Source: Serratia sp. PL17
GTDB lineage: Bacteria > Pseudomonadota > Gammaproteobacteria > Enterobacterales > Enterobacteriaceae
Assembly (NCBI RefSeq): GCF_017832355.1
Contig: NZ_JAFIBY010000003.1
Span: 434,001-498,000, forward strand
Length of the DNA stretch: 64,000 bases
Direction of reading: 5' to 3'
The notes beneath the pieces were generated by a model. That model did not search any database. It was not told the origin of the DNA and saw only the letters and a program-made list of their open reading frames with translations. Numbering within the stretch: the stretch's first letter is position 1; each line of letters opens with the position of its first letter. A program made the position numbers and the translations under genes. Positions 1 through 9,264 of the stretch are shown here, piece after piece.

Positions 1-555
<555 letters not shown>

Positions 556-575
556 GCTCACACCGCAGTAACGTC

Positions 576-606
576 GCCCGCTTAAGGTCACTTAGGCGGG
601 CTTTTT
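576..606 (+). terminator. Rho-independent terminator of katG
   Basis: An 11-bp stem (576-586 with 591-601, one G-T pair) with a 4-base loop is followed by a T tract. The arm GCCCGCTTAAG is nearly the same as that of the tRNA-Asn terminator at 13442 and of its copy at 23998. Confidence 0.9.
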
Positions 607-1492
607 ATTCCTTTTTTACCGGGAATAACCGTTCACTAAGAAAATCGATAAAAACGCGCAGTTTGGGGGCCAGGTATTTGCTGGAGGGCCAGATGACCCG
701 GAAAGATCCCTGATGCTCAACGAAACCTTCCAACACCTTTTGCAGTTCACCACGTTGCAACGCCACCTTCACCATAAAATCCGGCAGGCAAGCGATGCCC
801 AACCCGGCTTGCACCACCGGCAGCAACGCTTCTGAGGTATTGCAGATCATGGTCGCCGGCAGCTCAGACAAGGCAAGATCCCGCAGTGGCCAGGGCTCAA
901 GCCGCCCTGTAGTAGGGAACTTGTGCTGCAAGCAGGCATGATTGAGCAAATCTGCCGGCTTCTCCGGCTGACCGCGTTGTTTTAAATACGCTGGCGACGC
1001 CACAAGCACTAACTGAAAGCCGCCAAGCCGCCGCGACACCAACCGCGAATCCGTCGGCTCACCGGTACGTACTACCGCGTCAAATCCTTCTTCAACGATA
1101 TCCACCATGCGATCGGAAAAGTCGACATCCAGCGCAATGTCCGGGTACTGGTGCATAAAATCGGTCAGCACCGGCATCATCAGCCCACTGACCAGCGGCA
1201 AACTGACACGCAGCTTGCCGCTGGGTGTGCCACGGCTGTCGGCCAGTTCGAGTTCGGCTGCGGCCATCTCTGCCAGGATCCGGCGGCAACGCTCAAGAAA
1301 CAGCGCGCCTTCTGCCGTCAGCGTCACGCTACGTGTACTCCGGTGGAAAAGACGCACCGCCAGCCGTTGCTCCATACGCGCCACACTCTTACCCACCGCG
1401 GATGACGATACGCCTAACTGCCGCCCTGCATCGGAAAAACTGCGCGTTTCTGCGACCTGCACAAACGCCTGAATGCCATTAAGACTGTCCAT
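605..1492 (-). CDS. LysR-family transcriptional regulator
   Basis: A 295-residue LysR-type regulator. An N-terminal winged helix-turn-helix (about residues 5-62, with SFSDAGRQLGVSSSAVGKSV as recognition region) is followed by a periplasmic-binding-protein-like effector domain (about 90-290). It belongs to the large CrgA/AaeR-like branch with the ALLP-type effector fold. I chose the ATG at 1492; a GTG sits one codon upstream. It is divergent from the MFS drug exporter at 1652 with 159 bases between them, the usual arrangement for a LysR protein controlling an exporter and itself. That target is inferred from position, and the ligand cannot be read from sequence. Confidence 0.88.
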   Translation of the reverse strand: MDSLNGIQAFVQVAETRSFSDAGRQLGVSSSAVGKSVARMEQRLAVRLFHRSTRSVTLTAEGALFLERCRRILAEMAAAELELADSRGTPSGKLRVSLPLVSGLMMPVLTDFMHQYPDIALDVDFSDRMVDIVEEGFDAVVRTGEPTDSRLVSRRLGGFQLVLVASPAYLKQRGQPEKPADLLNHACLQHKFPTTGRLEPWPLRDLALSELPATMICNTSEALLPVVQAGLGIACLPDFMVKVALQRGELQKVLEGFVEHQGSFRVIWPSSKYLAPKLRVFIDFLSERLFPVKKE

Positions 1493-1651
1493 CACATACG
1501 CTTCCTTATTCAGGACATTTTTGTCCGATATCTATGGAAATTTAGCCTATTTTTCTTCGATGTGGGAGAGATTACCTTGATGGCAACGCAGTCACCGCCG
1601 TGACACGGCCCCTGACACTGCACAACTCCCGCTTGCGGGCTTTCCTACTCC

Positions 1652-3196
1652 ATGCAGATGAGCACCATGACGCAAATAACCTCCACCGCAGAGCACACTG
1701 AGATTCGGGCATGGCTACAATTATTGGCCGCCTGCCTGACAGGTATCCTTATTCCCCTGAGCTTCACCGGCCCCGCCGTGGTGTTGCCCTCCATCAGTCA
1801 TTCACTGGGTGGTAGCGCCGTGCAGCTGAGCTGGGTCGTAAATGGTTATATCCTCACTTATGGCAGCGCAATGATGGCCGCCGGCAGCCTGACCGACATT
1901 TATGGCCGTAAACGCGTCTGGCTCTTCGGGTTGGCTGCATTCGGCCTTCTGACGATGATGATCCCCCTAGCCCCTTCGGTGGTGGGAATCGATATTTTAC
2001 GGCTGGCGCAAGGTCTGGCAGGCGCGGGGGCTTTTGCCGGGGCGATGTCGTCACTGGCGCAGACGTTTCATGGCGCGGTGCGCACCCGGGTCTTCAGCCT
2101 GTTGGGCACCACATTCGGCATTGGTCTGGCTTTCGGGCCGTTAGCATCGGGTTGGTTAGTGGTGACGGCAGGCTGGCAATGGGTGTTTTTCGCCACGGCA
2201 CTGATTGCTGTGGCGGGGTTGGTATTAGTGGCATTCAGTGCAACAGAGTCCCGCGATCCCAATGCGGCAGGGCTGGACTGGCCCGGTGCCGTCAGTTTTA
2301 CCGCTGCCTTGGCCTTGTTCACCTACGCGATCCTGCTCGCCCCTGAAAACGGTTGGGGCAGCCTGTCGGTGGCCGGTTCACTGTTGCTGTCGCTGGGGAT
2401 TTTTATCGCTTTTGTGTTGATTGAACGGCGAGTCGCACGGCCGATGCTCGATCTGACGTTGTTCCGCAGTACCCGCTTTATTGGGGTTCAGGTGCTGGCA
2501 ACCACACCGGCCTTCTTTTTTGTGGTGTTGATCGTCCTGTTGCCCGGGCGTTTTATTGGCATTGATGGGCAGAGTGCCCTCGAAGCCGGTAAAAACATGA
2601 TTGCGCTGGCGGCTCCCCTGCTGTTCGTGCCCTTCCTTGCCGCACTACTGGCACACCGTTTTACTTCCGGCGTACTTTCAGGGATTGGACTGCTGCTGGC
2701 CGCTGCCGGGCTGGGCTGGTTGGGCCATGCGTTGGCGGCAAATGGCAGCCATGACTTGATAGCACCAATGCTGTTGATTGGTATCGGTATTGGCCTGCCC
2801 TGGGGATTGATGGACGCAATGGCCGTCAGCGTGGTGGAAAAAGAACGGGCAGGTATGGCGACCGGCATTTTCAACGCAGTGCGGGTTTCGGCTGACGGCA
2901 TCGCCATTGCAATCACCGGCGCGGTGCTTGCCATACTTATTCAGGGCGGCTTGTTTGCTGCACTCCCCGGCGTTACCGACACCCAACAGATGATAGAGGC
3001 GGCTAACCGCGCCGCCCTCGGCGACTTGAACAGCGCAGCCACCCTGCTACCTGGACAGCGCCAATTAACGCTGCAAATCTACGATCAGGCCTTCCGTCAC
3101 TTGCTGTATATACTGGCGATCGCCTCTGCCGCAACGGCACTCTTGATCTTTATGCTCCTGGGGCGCTTACATGCCCACGACGGTGCGGCGGAGTAA
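1652..3196 (+). CDS. MFS drug:H+ antiporter, DHA2 (14-TM, EmrB/QacA-type) family
   Basis: A 514-residue inner-membrane exporter, the usual length for the 14-helix DHA2 family. The motif A-like loop after helix 2 is present (GSLTDIYGRKRVW, about residues 80-92), as is the motif C-type stretch GIGLAFGPLASGW in helix 5, typical of antiporters. It probably exports a hydrophobic or cationic compound by proton exchange. Three in-frame ATGs (1652, 1658, 1667) lie close together; I keep the first, though 1667 is possible. The adjacent divergent LysR gene is the likely regulator. Its 3' end lies 23 bases from the end of the convergent MFS gene at 3220. Substrate unknown. Confidence 0.88.
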   Translation: MQMSTMTQITSTAEHTEIRAWLQLLAACLTGILIPLSFTGPAVVLPSISHSLGGSAVQLSWVVNGYILTYGSAMMAAGSLTDIYGRKRVWLFGLAAFGLLTMMIPLAPSVVGIDILRLAQGLAGAGAFAGAMSSLAQTFHGAVRTRVFSLLGTTFGIGLAFGPLASGWLVVTAGWQWVFFATALIAVAGLVLVAFSATESRDPNAAGLDWPGAVSFTAALALFTYAILLAPENGWGSLSVAGSLLLSLGIFIAFVLIERRVARPMLDLTLFRSTRFIGVQVLATTPAFFFVVLIVLLPGRFIGIDGQSALEAGKNMIALAAPLLFVPFLAALLAHRFTSGVLSGIGLLLAAAGLGWLGHALAANGSHDLIAPMLLIGIGIGLPWGLMDAMAVSVVEKERAGMATGIFNAVRVSADGIAIAITGAVLAILIQGGLFAALPGVTDTQQMIEAANRAALGDLNSAATLLPGQRQLTLQIYDQAFRHLLYILAIASAATALLIFMLLGRLHAHDGAAE

Positions 3197-3219
3197 ATAG
3201 CCCCCGCCGCAGCCGTTGA

Positions 3220-4842
3220 TTACTTCGCCGTTTGCTGCGCCAGGTGCCGCAAGTCGAGTGACAAGAAATGATGGACCTGCGGTTTTTCCGGACCGATATG
3301 GAACTGTAATGCCGCTTGTTGTAAATCAGCATCAGCATGTGAAACCCGCTGATGCTGACGCAGGTGCTCAGCCCAGGACTCCACCATAAACCACTCCATA
3401 ACACACAGAGGATCGGCGGTATGCTCGGTCAAGCCCCAGGCATAGGCACCGTCGCGACGGCGCACACGTGAAAGCTGCTGTAGCGTCCGCAGGAACTGTG
3501 GACGATCTTCCACCCGCACGCGGTACTCTATCTGGATCATCACTGGCCCGCGATCGTTCTCTACCGGCGTGTTGAGCAAGGGTTCCGGCCAATGGTTGGA
3601 CGGTTGCAGATCGGCTTCGCCCTCCGGCAAACGAATACGGTGAAATGCCACTGAAATCACCAACAACCCAATGCCGCCCGTCAGCAGCGTGGCGGCCACG
3701 CCGATCTCTTGAGCAATTAACCCCCACAGCAAACTACCGGCAGCCATCGCACCGTTAAACACCATCAGATAAATCGCCAGCCCACGCCCACGTACCCAGT
3801 TTGGCAATACCCCCTGCGCGGCCCCATTCAGTGAGGTCAACGCGATAATCCAGCCCGCGCCCAACGCCAACAGCAGCAAGACCGCCAGCCACTGCGGTGG
3901 GGCCAATGACAACAGTGCCATCACCGCCGCAGTAATCACCGCCGCCAACAGCACCAAGCCATCGGCATTCAACCGCTGGCGCAGCCGCGGCAACAACACC
4001 GCACCGCCTATCGCACCGGCCCCCACGGCACCCAACAGGATGCCGTAGAAACCGGCGGTACCACCCAGCATCTGGCGCGCCACTAATGGCAACAGCGCCC
4101 AAACCGAACTGGAGAACACAAAGAACACCGCCGCCCGTAACAGCACCACATGCAGCTCACGGCTGGCGCGCGCATAACGTATGCCGGCGCGGAAAGCGCC
4201 AAAGAAATGCTCGGAAAGGCCGTTATCTTCGACCTTGGGTCTGCGCCACCACAACAGGGCAGCGACGACAAACACATAGCTAAGCACGTCCGCGCCGTAG
4301 GCCGCGCCAGCGCCAAAGCTCGCCAGCAACAAGCCCCCCGCCGCCGGACCAATGGCACGGGCGATGTTAATCCCGAGCGAGTTCAGTGCAACCGCATTTC
4401 TGAGATCGGCACGCGGCACCAGCTCGGGCACGATAGATTGCCAGGTCGGCCCCATCAGTGCCCCACCAATACCGCCGATAAAGGTCAGCACCAACAAATA
4501 CTCAACGGTCAGCGCACCACTTTGCGACAGCAGTAACAAGGTGCCACTGACGCAGGCCAGTAGAATCTGGACAAAAATAAGGAAACGACGACGGTCGAGA
4601 ATGTCTGATAGCACCCCAGCCGGGATCGCCAGCAGGAACACGGGCAGCGTGGCAGCCGTTTGCATCAACGCTACTGCCGACGGATTAGAGGATAAATCCG
4701 TCACCAGCCAGGAACTGGCGACGTCACGCATAAAGCTGCCAACGTTGCCCAATACCGTGGCCCCCCATAGCACCGCAAATACCGGGATCTTCAGCGGCGC
4801 GAAACCGCCGGGTGCTGCTTTGCTCTCAACCGGTTCAGCCAT
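3220..4842 (-). CDS. MFS transporter with C-terminal soluble domain (PF05977-type)
   Basis: A 540-residue protein. Residues 1-400 form about 12 membrane helices of the MFS_3 (EntS-like) family, with the loop SDILDRRRFL after the first helices. Residues 435-540 form a soluble ferredoxin-like domain resembling antibiotic-biosynthesis-monooxygenase domains (ValRxEYRV-like start, WFMVESWAEHLRQH core). This two-part layout is known in the PF05977 family. The start at 4842 is supported by an AAGGAG ribosome site six bases upstream and by the 8-base overlap with the stop of the DoxX gene, implying translational coupling. A longer reading from 4908 would run inside doxX and is unlikely. Probably an exporter of a small organic compound; substrate unknown. 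Confidence 0.85.
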   Translation of the reverse strand: MAEPVESKAAPGGFAPLKIPVFAVLWGATVLGNVGSFMRDVASSWLVTDLSSNPSAVALMQTAATLPVFLLAIPAGVLSDILDRRRFLIFVQILLACVSGTLLLLSQSGALTVEYLLVLTFIGGIGGALMGPTWQSIVPELVPRADLRNAVALNSLGINIARAIGPAAGGLLLASFGAGAAYGADVLSYVFVVAALLWWRRPKVEDNGLSEHFFGAFRAGIRYARASRELHVVLLRAAVFFVFSSSVWALLPLVARQMLGGTAGFYGILLGAVGAGAIGGAVLLPRLRQRLNADGLVLLAAVITAAVMALLSLAPPQWLAVLLLLALGAGWIIALTSLNGAAQGVLPNWVRGRGLAIYLMVFNGAMAAGSLLWGLIAQEIGVAATLLTGGIGLLVISVAFHRIRLPEGEADLQPSNHWPEPLLNTPVENDRGPVMIQIEYRVRVEDRPQFLRTLQQLSRVRRRDGAYAWGLTEHTADPLCVMEWFMVESWAEHLRQHQRVSHADADLQQAALQFHIGPEKPQVHHFLSLDLRHLAQQTAK

Positions 4843-5263
4843 CGTTATGCTCCTTGAGGTCGTAAAGTGCCACCAGCAGCAATGCGCCCGCCAGCCCAAT
4901 GTGTTCAAAAAATCCGTTCATTCCGGTAAAGCGCTCCGGCGGGCTCATTTCCCAAAAACGATTGGCCATCAGCGTGGCGGCCAAGGTGAATCCGGCCAGC
5001 GCCAACGCGCCCAGCCAGCGGTAAAACCCCGTCAGGATCAGTGCCGAGGCCCCCAATTCAAGCACAATCACCAGGCTGGCAAACAACGCCGCCGGCTGCA
5101 GGCCAAAATGGGCCATCTCCGCCATCGCCCCGTTAAAATCCAGCACTTTGACCAAACCGCCCTGAATGTAGGCGGCACAAATTGCCGCGAGTATTAAGCC
5201 GCGGATAAAGGGGGTATTAAGAAAGGAAATTCGGGTGCCATCTTGCGTGGTCGGCGGGCTCAT
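4835..5263 (-). CDS. DoxX-family membrane protein
   Basis: A 142-residue protein with four predicted membrane helices (about residues 19-36, 55-78, 84-102 and 118-135), matching the size and layout of DoxX/SURF4-type proteins. Landmarks are the N-terminal R-L-x-x-A-I-x-x-A-Y helix, GGLVKVLDF after it, and LELGASALILTGFYRW in the middle. DoxX proteins are poorly defined; several act with oxidoreductases or in thiol and redox stress. Its stop overlaps the start of the downstream MFS gene by 8 bases, so the two are translated from one message. No regulator lies next to it. Confidence 0.82.
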   Translation of the reverse strand: MSPPTTQDGTRISFLNTPFIRGLILAAICAAYIQGGLVKVLDFNGAMAEMAHFGLQPAALFASLVIVLELGASALILTGFYRWLGALALAGFTLAATLMANRFWEMSPPERFTGMNGFFEHIGLAGALLLVALYDLKEHNDG

Positions 5264-5415
5264 AGATCGTCTCCCAGTCGTGGTATGAGTACATTTTCCG
5301 GGTCAAGATTAAGGCAGGAGAGAAAGCCGTGATAACGGAATTATTTTCGCATGATCGCCAGTTTTTTTACTGAAGATACCGGCCTTGTCTCAGTGCACAA
5401 CGCCGGTTAAGCCCG

Positions 5416-5554
5416 TCAGATATTTTCCAGATCGCTGCTGCGTGTTTGGGGACCGAATACCCCAATGAGCACCATCACAATCTGCATGCTGGCAACGATA
5501 AGCGCCAGCAATGCGATAAAGCGTCACAGGGCCACTATCAGCAAGAAGGCCATT
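5416..5554 (-). pseudogene. Remnant of the C-terminus of an MFS metabolite transporter
   Basis: Reading the minus strand immediately after the sotB stop gives a hydrophobic helix, an in-frame TGA (5524-5526), then a second helix ending in GVFGPQTRSSDLENI and a TGA at 5416-5418. The FGPQTR-x-x-x-LE-x-I ending is typical of sugar or metabolite:proton symporters of the MFS. This is therefore probably the tail of a lost transporter gene. It is short, so the call rests on that motif alone. Confidence 0.4.
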
Positions 5555-6743
5555 AACGGATGTGATGGTGTTGGAACCGCTCACTGCGATAGAAGTTTAG
5601 CAGACACCAGCCCAGGGCAATCAACGCCAGCGGGGCTGCGACAAAACCAATATTGCCCATACCCAGATGCAGGCTGACCTGGTTACCCAGCAGCGCGCCG
5701 CCGCCGATACCGAAGTTGTACAGCCCGGAGTAGATCGACATTGCTACGTCAGTGGCATCCGGTGCCAGGTTCAATACCTTGGCCTGCATCGACAGGCCAA
5801 TCGCCATTATTGCCATACCCCACACGGCAAACAGCAGCGTCAGATGGTTTTCATTGCCGGAGGCCGGTAACAGCAACAGCAGACTTAACATCAGCAACGC
5901 GATGGCACCGATGAAAAAGCCCGACGGGAAACGTTCGCTAAAGCGGCTAAACAGCAGGCTGCCGATGATACCGGCGGCACCGAACAGTAGCAGCATCAGC
6001 GTCGTGAAGTTTTCTGACAGCCCAGCCACGGTCTGAATAAAGGGTTCGATATAGCTGTAAGCGGTGAAATTCGCCGTCACCACAATAATGGTCAACATAT
6101 ACAGGCTGACCAGCGCCGGGCGCTTAAACAACATGGGGACGCTGGCCAGTGAGCCAGAATGTTCGCTCTTCAGCACCGGCAACAGACGCCACAACAGCAC
6201 CAACGCCAGGGTGGCACAAACGGCGATACCGATAAAAGTCATACGCCAGCCCAAGATCTGGCCAACGATACGCCCCAATGGCAGGCCAAGTACCATCGCC
6301 AGTGCGGTACCGCCCGCCAGCAAGCTCAGCGCCTGTGCTTTCTTGCCTGCGGGTGCGACGCGGATCGCCAGTGAAGCGGTGATCGACCAGAATACGGCGT
6401 GGGCCAAGGCGACACCGGCACGGGAGATCACCAGCGTGGTGAAGTTCCATGCAACGGCGGTCAACACATGGCTGGCGATAAACAGAATGAACACGCCGAT
6501 CAACAGCTTGCGCCGTTCAATCTTGCTGGTCAGCAGCATGCACACCAGTGAGAAGGCAGCAACAATCCAGGCATAAATCGTGATGATCAACCCCACCTGC
6601 TCGGTCTGCATCGAAAAGCTTTGGGCGATATCGCTCAGTAACCCTACCGGAATAAACTCGGTGGTATTGAAGATAAAGGCCGACACGGCAAGAATGACCA
6701 CGCGCAACCAGGCGGTTGAGCGAGAGACCTGAGTGTGTTCCAT
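5553..6743 (-). CDS. sotB: Sugar efflux transporter SotB
   Basis: A 396-residue, 12-helix MFS exporter matching SotB (YdeA) of E. coli in length and sequence. SotB exports arabinose, lactose and IPTG and relieves sugar accumulation. Recognisable blocks are [17 protein letters not shown] (about residues 20-36), the helix 2-3 loop [10 protein letters not shown], and [17 protein letters not shown] at mid-protein. I start at the ATG at 6743, giving the usual SotB N-terminus; the longer frame to 6791 adds residues absent from the family. The gene is monocistronic, with 249 bases to the divergent gene at 6993. An MFS gene remnant directly abuts its stop. Confidence 0.88.
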   Translation of the reverse strand: MEHTQVSRSTAWLRVVILAVSAFIFNTTEFIPVGLLSDIAQSFSMQTEQVGLIITIYAWIVAAFSLVCMLLTSKIERRKLLIGVFILFIASHVLTAVAWNFTTLVISRAGVALAHAVFWSITASLAIRVAPAGKKAQALSLLAGGTALAMVLGLPLGRIVGQILGWRMTFIGIAVCATLALVLLWRLLPVLKSEHSGSLASVPMLFKRPALVSLYMLTIIVVTANFTAYSYIEPFIQTVAGLSENFTTLMLLLFGAAGIIGSLLFSRFSERFPSGFFIGAIALLMLSLLLLLPASGNENHLTLLFAVWGMAIMAIGLSMQAKVLNLAPDATDVAMSIYSGLYNFGIGGGALLGNQVSLHLGMGNIGFVAAPLALIALGWCLLNFYRSERFQHHHIR

Positions 6744-6992
6744 GTTAAACGGGATCCGGGCAGGTGCGGGAAGTAGCGATATTTTAACCAATTGGTGGGG
6801 TAAATGCGATACGCGTCACACTTTTATTGGGGTGTTTTTTTCAACTGCTTTTTGCCACTTATGGCCTATTGGTCGGCAAGCCTTTAGCGGACAAACGTGT
6901 TATACCGAAGAATTAATCGTCCGGCAGGCGCATATTAAACAATAATAATATCAAGAGACGGCGAGAAATCTGGTTACTCTATTGAGGTCACT

Positions 6993-7679
6993 ATGTCAGC
7001 TATCTATGATTGGTCCGTGTTGTCATTACGCCGTATTTACGATCGCCGCATCAAGGGCGCTCCCGTGCTCGACAGCACACGCCTGTTTCCTGATGCACAA
7101 CGCTTTACCGACCAGTGGCCACAGATCCGTGAAGAGGCGCTGACCGTGGCGGAAGATCTGCGTAATATCCCGCGATTTCACGAGATTATGATCGAACAGG
7201 CGTCGATCTCCGACAACGATGCACGCGACTGGCGGATGTTTATCATGAAAGCCTATGGCCAGCCGATTACGCGTAATCTTGCACGCTGCCCAACGCTGGC
7301 GGGTCTGATTGCCTCATCCCCCGACGTTCTTTCCGCTTCGCTGTCCTTCCTGGCGCCCGGCAAACAGGTGCCGGCACACCGTGGCCCGTTCCGGGGCATT
7401 CTGCGTGGCTATCTGGTGTTATCGATGCCTAAAGGTGCCGATGGCCTGCCTGCCGCCGTGTTAAAAGTGGACGGGCAAGAATACCGGCTGAACGAAGGAG
7501 AATTTATGCTGTGGGACGATACCTTCGAACACGAGGTATGGAACGACAGCGATAAGGTGCGTACCGTGCTGCTGCTGGATATCCGCCGCCGCGATTTATC
7601 CACCGGGCTGCGGATCCTGTCCAGTGGCATCATTGCACTGGTGCGGCTGAACGTGCGCTGGATCCAGCGCCAGTTCTAA
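6993..7679 (+). CDS. Aspartyl/asparaginyl beta-hydroxylase family dioxygenase
   Basis: A 228-residue Fe(II)/2-oxoglutarate-dependent oxygenase of the AspH/LpxO superfamily. The double-stranded beta-helix runs from about residue 80 to 198. Metal ligands visible are His129 in PAHRGPFRG and His180 in DDTFEHEVWND; the family lacks the usual carboxylate ligand, and R-G-x-L-R after the first His is the 2-oxoglutarate-binding region. LpxO of Salmonella is longer (about 300 residues) with membrane anchors, so lipid A hydroxylation is possible but not shown; the short hydrophobic C-terminus (about 206-222) may bind membrane. The gene stands alone and ends 4 bases into the convergent livF. Confidence 0.8.
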   Translation: MSAIYDWSVLSLRRIYDRRIKGAPVLDSTRLFPDAQRFTDQWPQIREEALTVAEDLRNIPRFHEIMIEQASISDNDARDWRMFIMKAYGQPITRNLARCPTLAGLIASSPDVLSASLSFLAPGKQVPAHRGPFRGILRGYLVLSMPKGADGLPAAVLKVDGQEYRLNEGEFMLWDDTFEHEVWNDSDKVRTVLLLDIRRRDLSTGLRILSSGIIALVRLNVRWIQRQF

Positions 7680-8392
7680 GCACCGCCCAGGTAGGCTTTC
7701 CTCACCTCAGGGTCGTTTAACAGCTCTGCGCCGCTGCCGGTCAGGCGGATTTGCCCGTTGACCATCACATAGCCGCGATCGGACAGCTTCAGCGCATGGT
7801 TGGCATTCTGTTCCACCAGAAACAGGGTCATGCCGCCGCGGGTTAATTCCTGCAAAATGCTGAAAATCTGTTTAACGATGATCGGTGCCAACCCCAGGCT
7901 CGGTTCGTCCAGCAACAGCAGTTTTGGCCGGCTCATCAGAGCCCGGGCAATCGCCAGCATTTGCTGCTCGCCACCGGACATGGTCATCGCCCGCTGGTTA
8001 CGCCGCTCTTTCAGGCGGGGGAACAGATCGAACATACGGAGCAAATCTTCGTCCACATAGCGATTGCCAATGGTGATGGTACCCATCAGCAGGTTTTCCT
8101 CCACGCTCATGTCCGGGAAAATTCGTCGCCCCTCGGGTGCCTGAGCAATACCGCTGCTGGCAACGTAGTGGGTAGAGCGCTGGCTGATATCTTCGCCACG
8201 GAACAGGATCTGCCCGCCGCTGATACGTGGCTGGCCGAAGATCGACATCAGCAACGTCGACTTACCCGCCCCGTTGGCGCCAATAAGCGCCACCGTTTCC
8301 CCTTCGTTCACCTGTAACGAGACCTGCTGCAACGCCTGGATCGGGCCGTAAAACACGTCCACGTTGCGAAACTCCAACATCACATTGCTCAT
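7676..8392 (-). CDS. livF: Branched-chain amino acid ABC transporter, ATP-binding protein LivF
   Basis: A 238-residue cytoplasmic ATPase, one of the two nucleotide-binding subunits of the high-affinity leucine/isoleucine/valine importer. Walker A GANGAGKST is at residues 38-46, the signature MSGGEQQ at 138-144, and Walker B LLLLDEP at 158-164, with the switch His in FLVEQN-type context replaced by the family-normal EQN. LivF-specific blocks include the APEGRRIFPDMSV loop (about 85-97). It is the last gene of livKHMGF, and its ATG overlaps the livG stop by 4 bases (ATGA), indicating translational coupling. Confidence 0.95.
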   Translation of the reverse strand: MSNVMLEFRNVDVFYGPIQALQQVSLQVNEGETVALIGANGAGKSTLLMSIFGQPRISGGQILFRGEDISQRSTHYVASSGIAQAPEGRRIFPDMSVEENLLMGTITIGNRYVDEDLLRMFDLFPRLKERRNQRAMTMSGGEQQMLAIARALMSRPKLLLLDEPSLGLAPIIVKQIFSILQELTRGGMTLFLVEQNANHALKLSDRGYVMVNGQIRLTGSGAELLNDPEVRKAYLGGA

Positions 8393-9264
8393 CCCGCCAG
8401 CTCCTCTTCATCCGCACCAAGGTAAGCGGCGATCACCGAATCGTTATGCTGGATCTCTTTCGGCGTACCTTCGGCGATCACATCGCCGTGATCGAGCACG
8501 ATCACCCGATCTGAGATCTCCATCACCATGCCCATATCATGTTCGATCAACAGCACCGTGATGCCGTGATGCTGACGCAGAAAACGGATAATGCGGCTCA
8601 GCGTTGCCGTCTCTACCGGGTTCAACCCGGCGGCAGGCTCGTCAAGGCAGATCATTTCCGGCGTGGTGCACATTGCCCGGGCAATCTCCAGCCGCCGCTG
8701 CTGGCCGTAGGACATCTCGCCCGCCAGCCGGTTGGCGCAGTCCACCAGCTCCACCACCTCCAGCCAATAAAAGGCACGATCCAGTGCCTGGCTTTCCGCC
8801 CGGCGGTAACCCGGCGTATTGAGCACACCGGCGATCAGGTTGCGGTTGCTCAACATGTGCTGCGCGACAAGCAGGTTCTCGACCACCGACATTTCGCGGA
8901 ACAAGCGGATGTTTTGGAAGGTGCGTGCCAGCCCGGCGCGGTTGACCAAATGGGTGCCGCCGAACATTTTGTAGTACACACGCGAGCCCAGCCGCTTCGG
9001 GTTAATCCAATCACCCGCATGGAATTTCTGCCCCAGCACCTGGATCACGTCGGTCGGCCGCTTGTGCGTATTAAGCAGAATCGCCCCGCCGGTCGCGCGG
9101 TAAAAACCGGTCAGGCAGTTGAACACCGTGGTTTTACCCGCGCCGTTAGGGCCGATCAATGCGGTAATCGAACCGCGCTCCACCGCCAGATTCACGTCGT
9201 TCAGCGCCTTTATGCCGCCGAAATGCATCATCAGATGCTCAACCTGCAAGATAGGATCGCTCAT
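8389..9264 (-). CDS. livG: Branched-chain amino acid ABC transporter, ATP-binding protein LivG
   Basis: A 291-residue ATPase, longer than the E. coli LivG (about 255) because of an insert of roughly 35 residues near positions 62-98 after the first beta-sheet, a form common among proteobacterial LivG proteins. Walker A is GPNGAGKTT (38-46); the signature region is MSYGQQRRLEIARAM; Walker B is MICLDEPAAGLNP; the switch region is LLIEHDM. LARTFQNIRLFREMSV is the LivG-specific Q-loop region. It pairs with LivF to power import by LivHM. The start overlaps the livM stop by 4 bases (ATGA). Confidence 0.95.
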   Translation of the reverse strand: MSDPILQVEHLMMHFGGIKALNDVNLAVERGSITALIGPNGAGKTTVFNCLTGFYRATGGAILLNTHKRPTDVIQVLGQKFHAGDWINPKRLGSRVYYKMFGGTHLVNRAGLARTFQNIRLFREMSVVENLLVAQHMLSNRNLIAGVLNTPGYRRAESQALDRAFYWLEVVELVDCANRLAGEMSYGQQRRLEIARAMCTTPEMICLDEPAAGLNPVETATLSRIIRFLRQHHGITVLLIEHDMGMVMEISDRVIVLDHGDVIAEGTPKEIQHNDSVIAAYLGADEEELAG

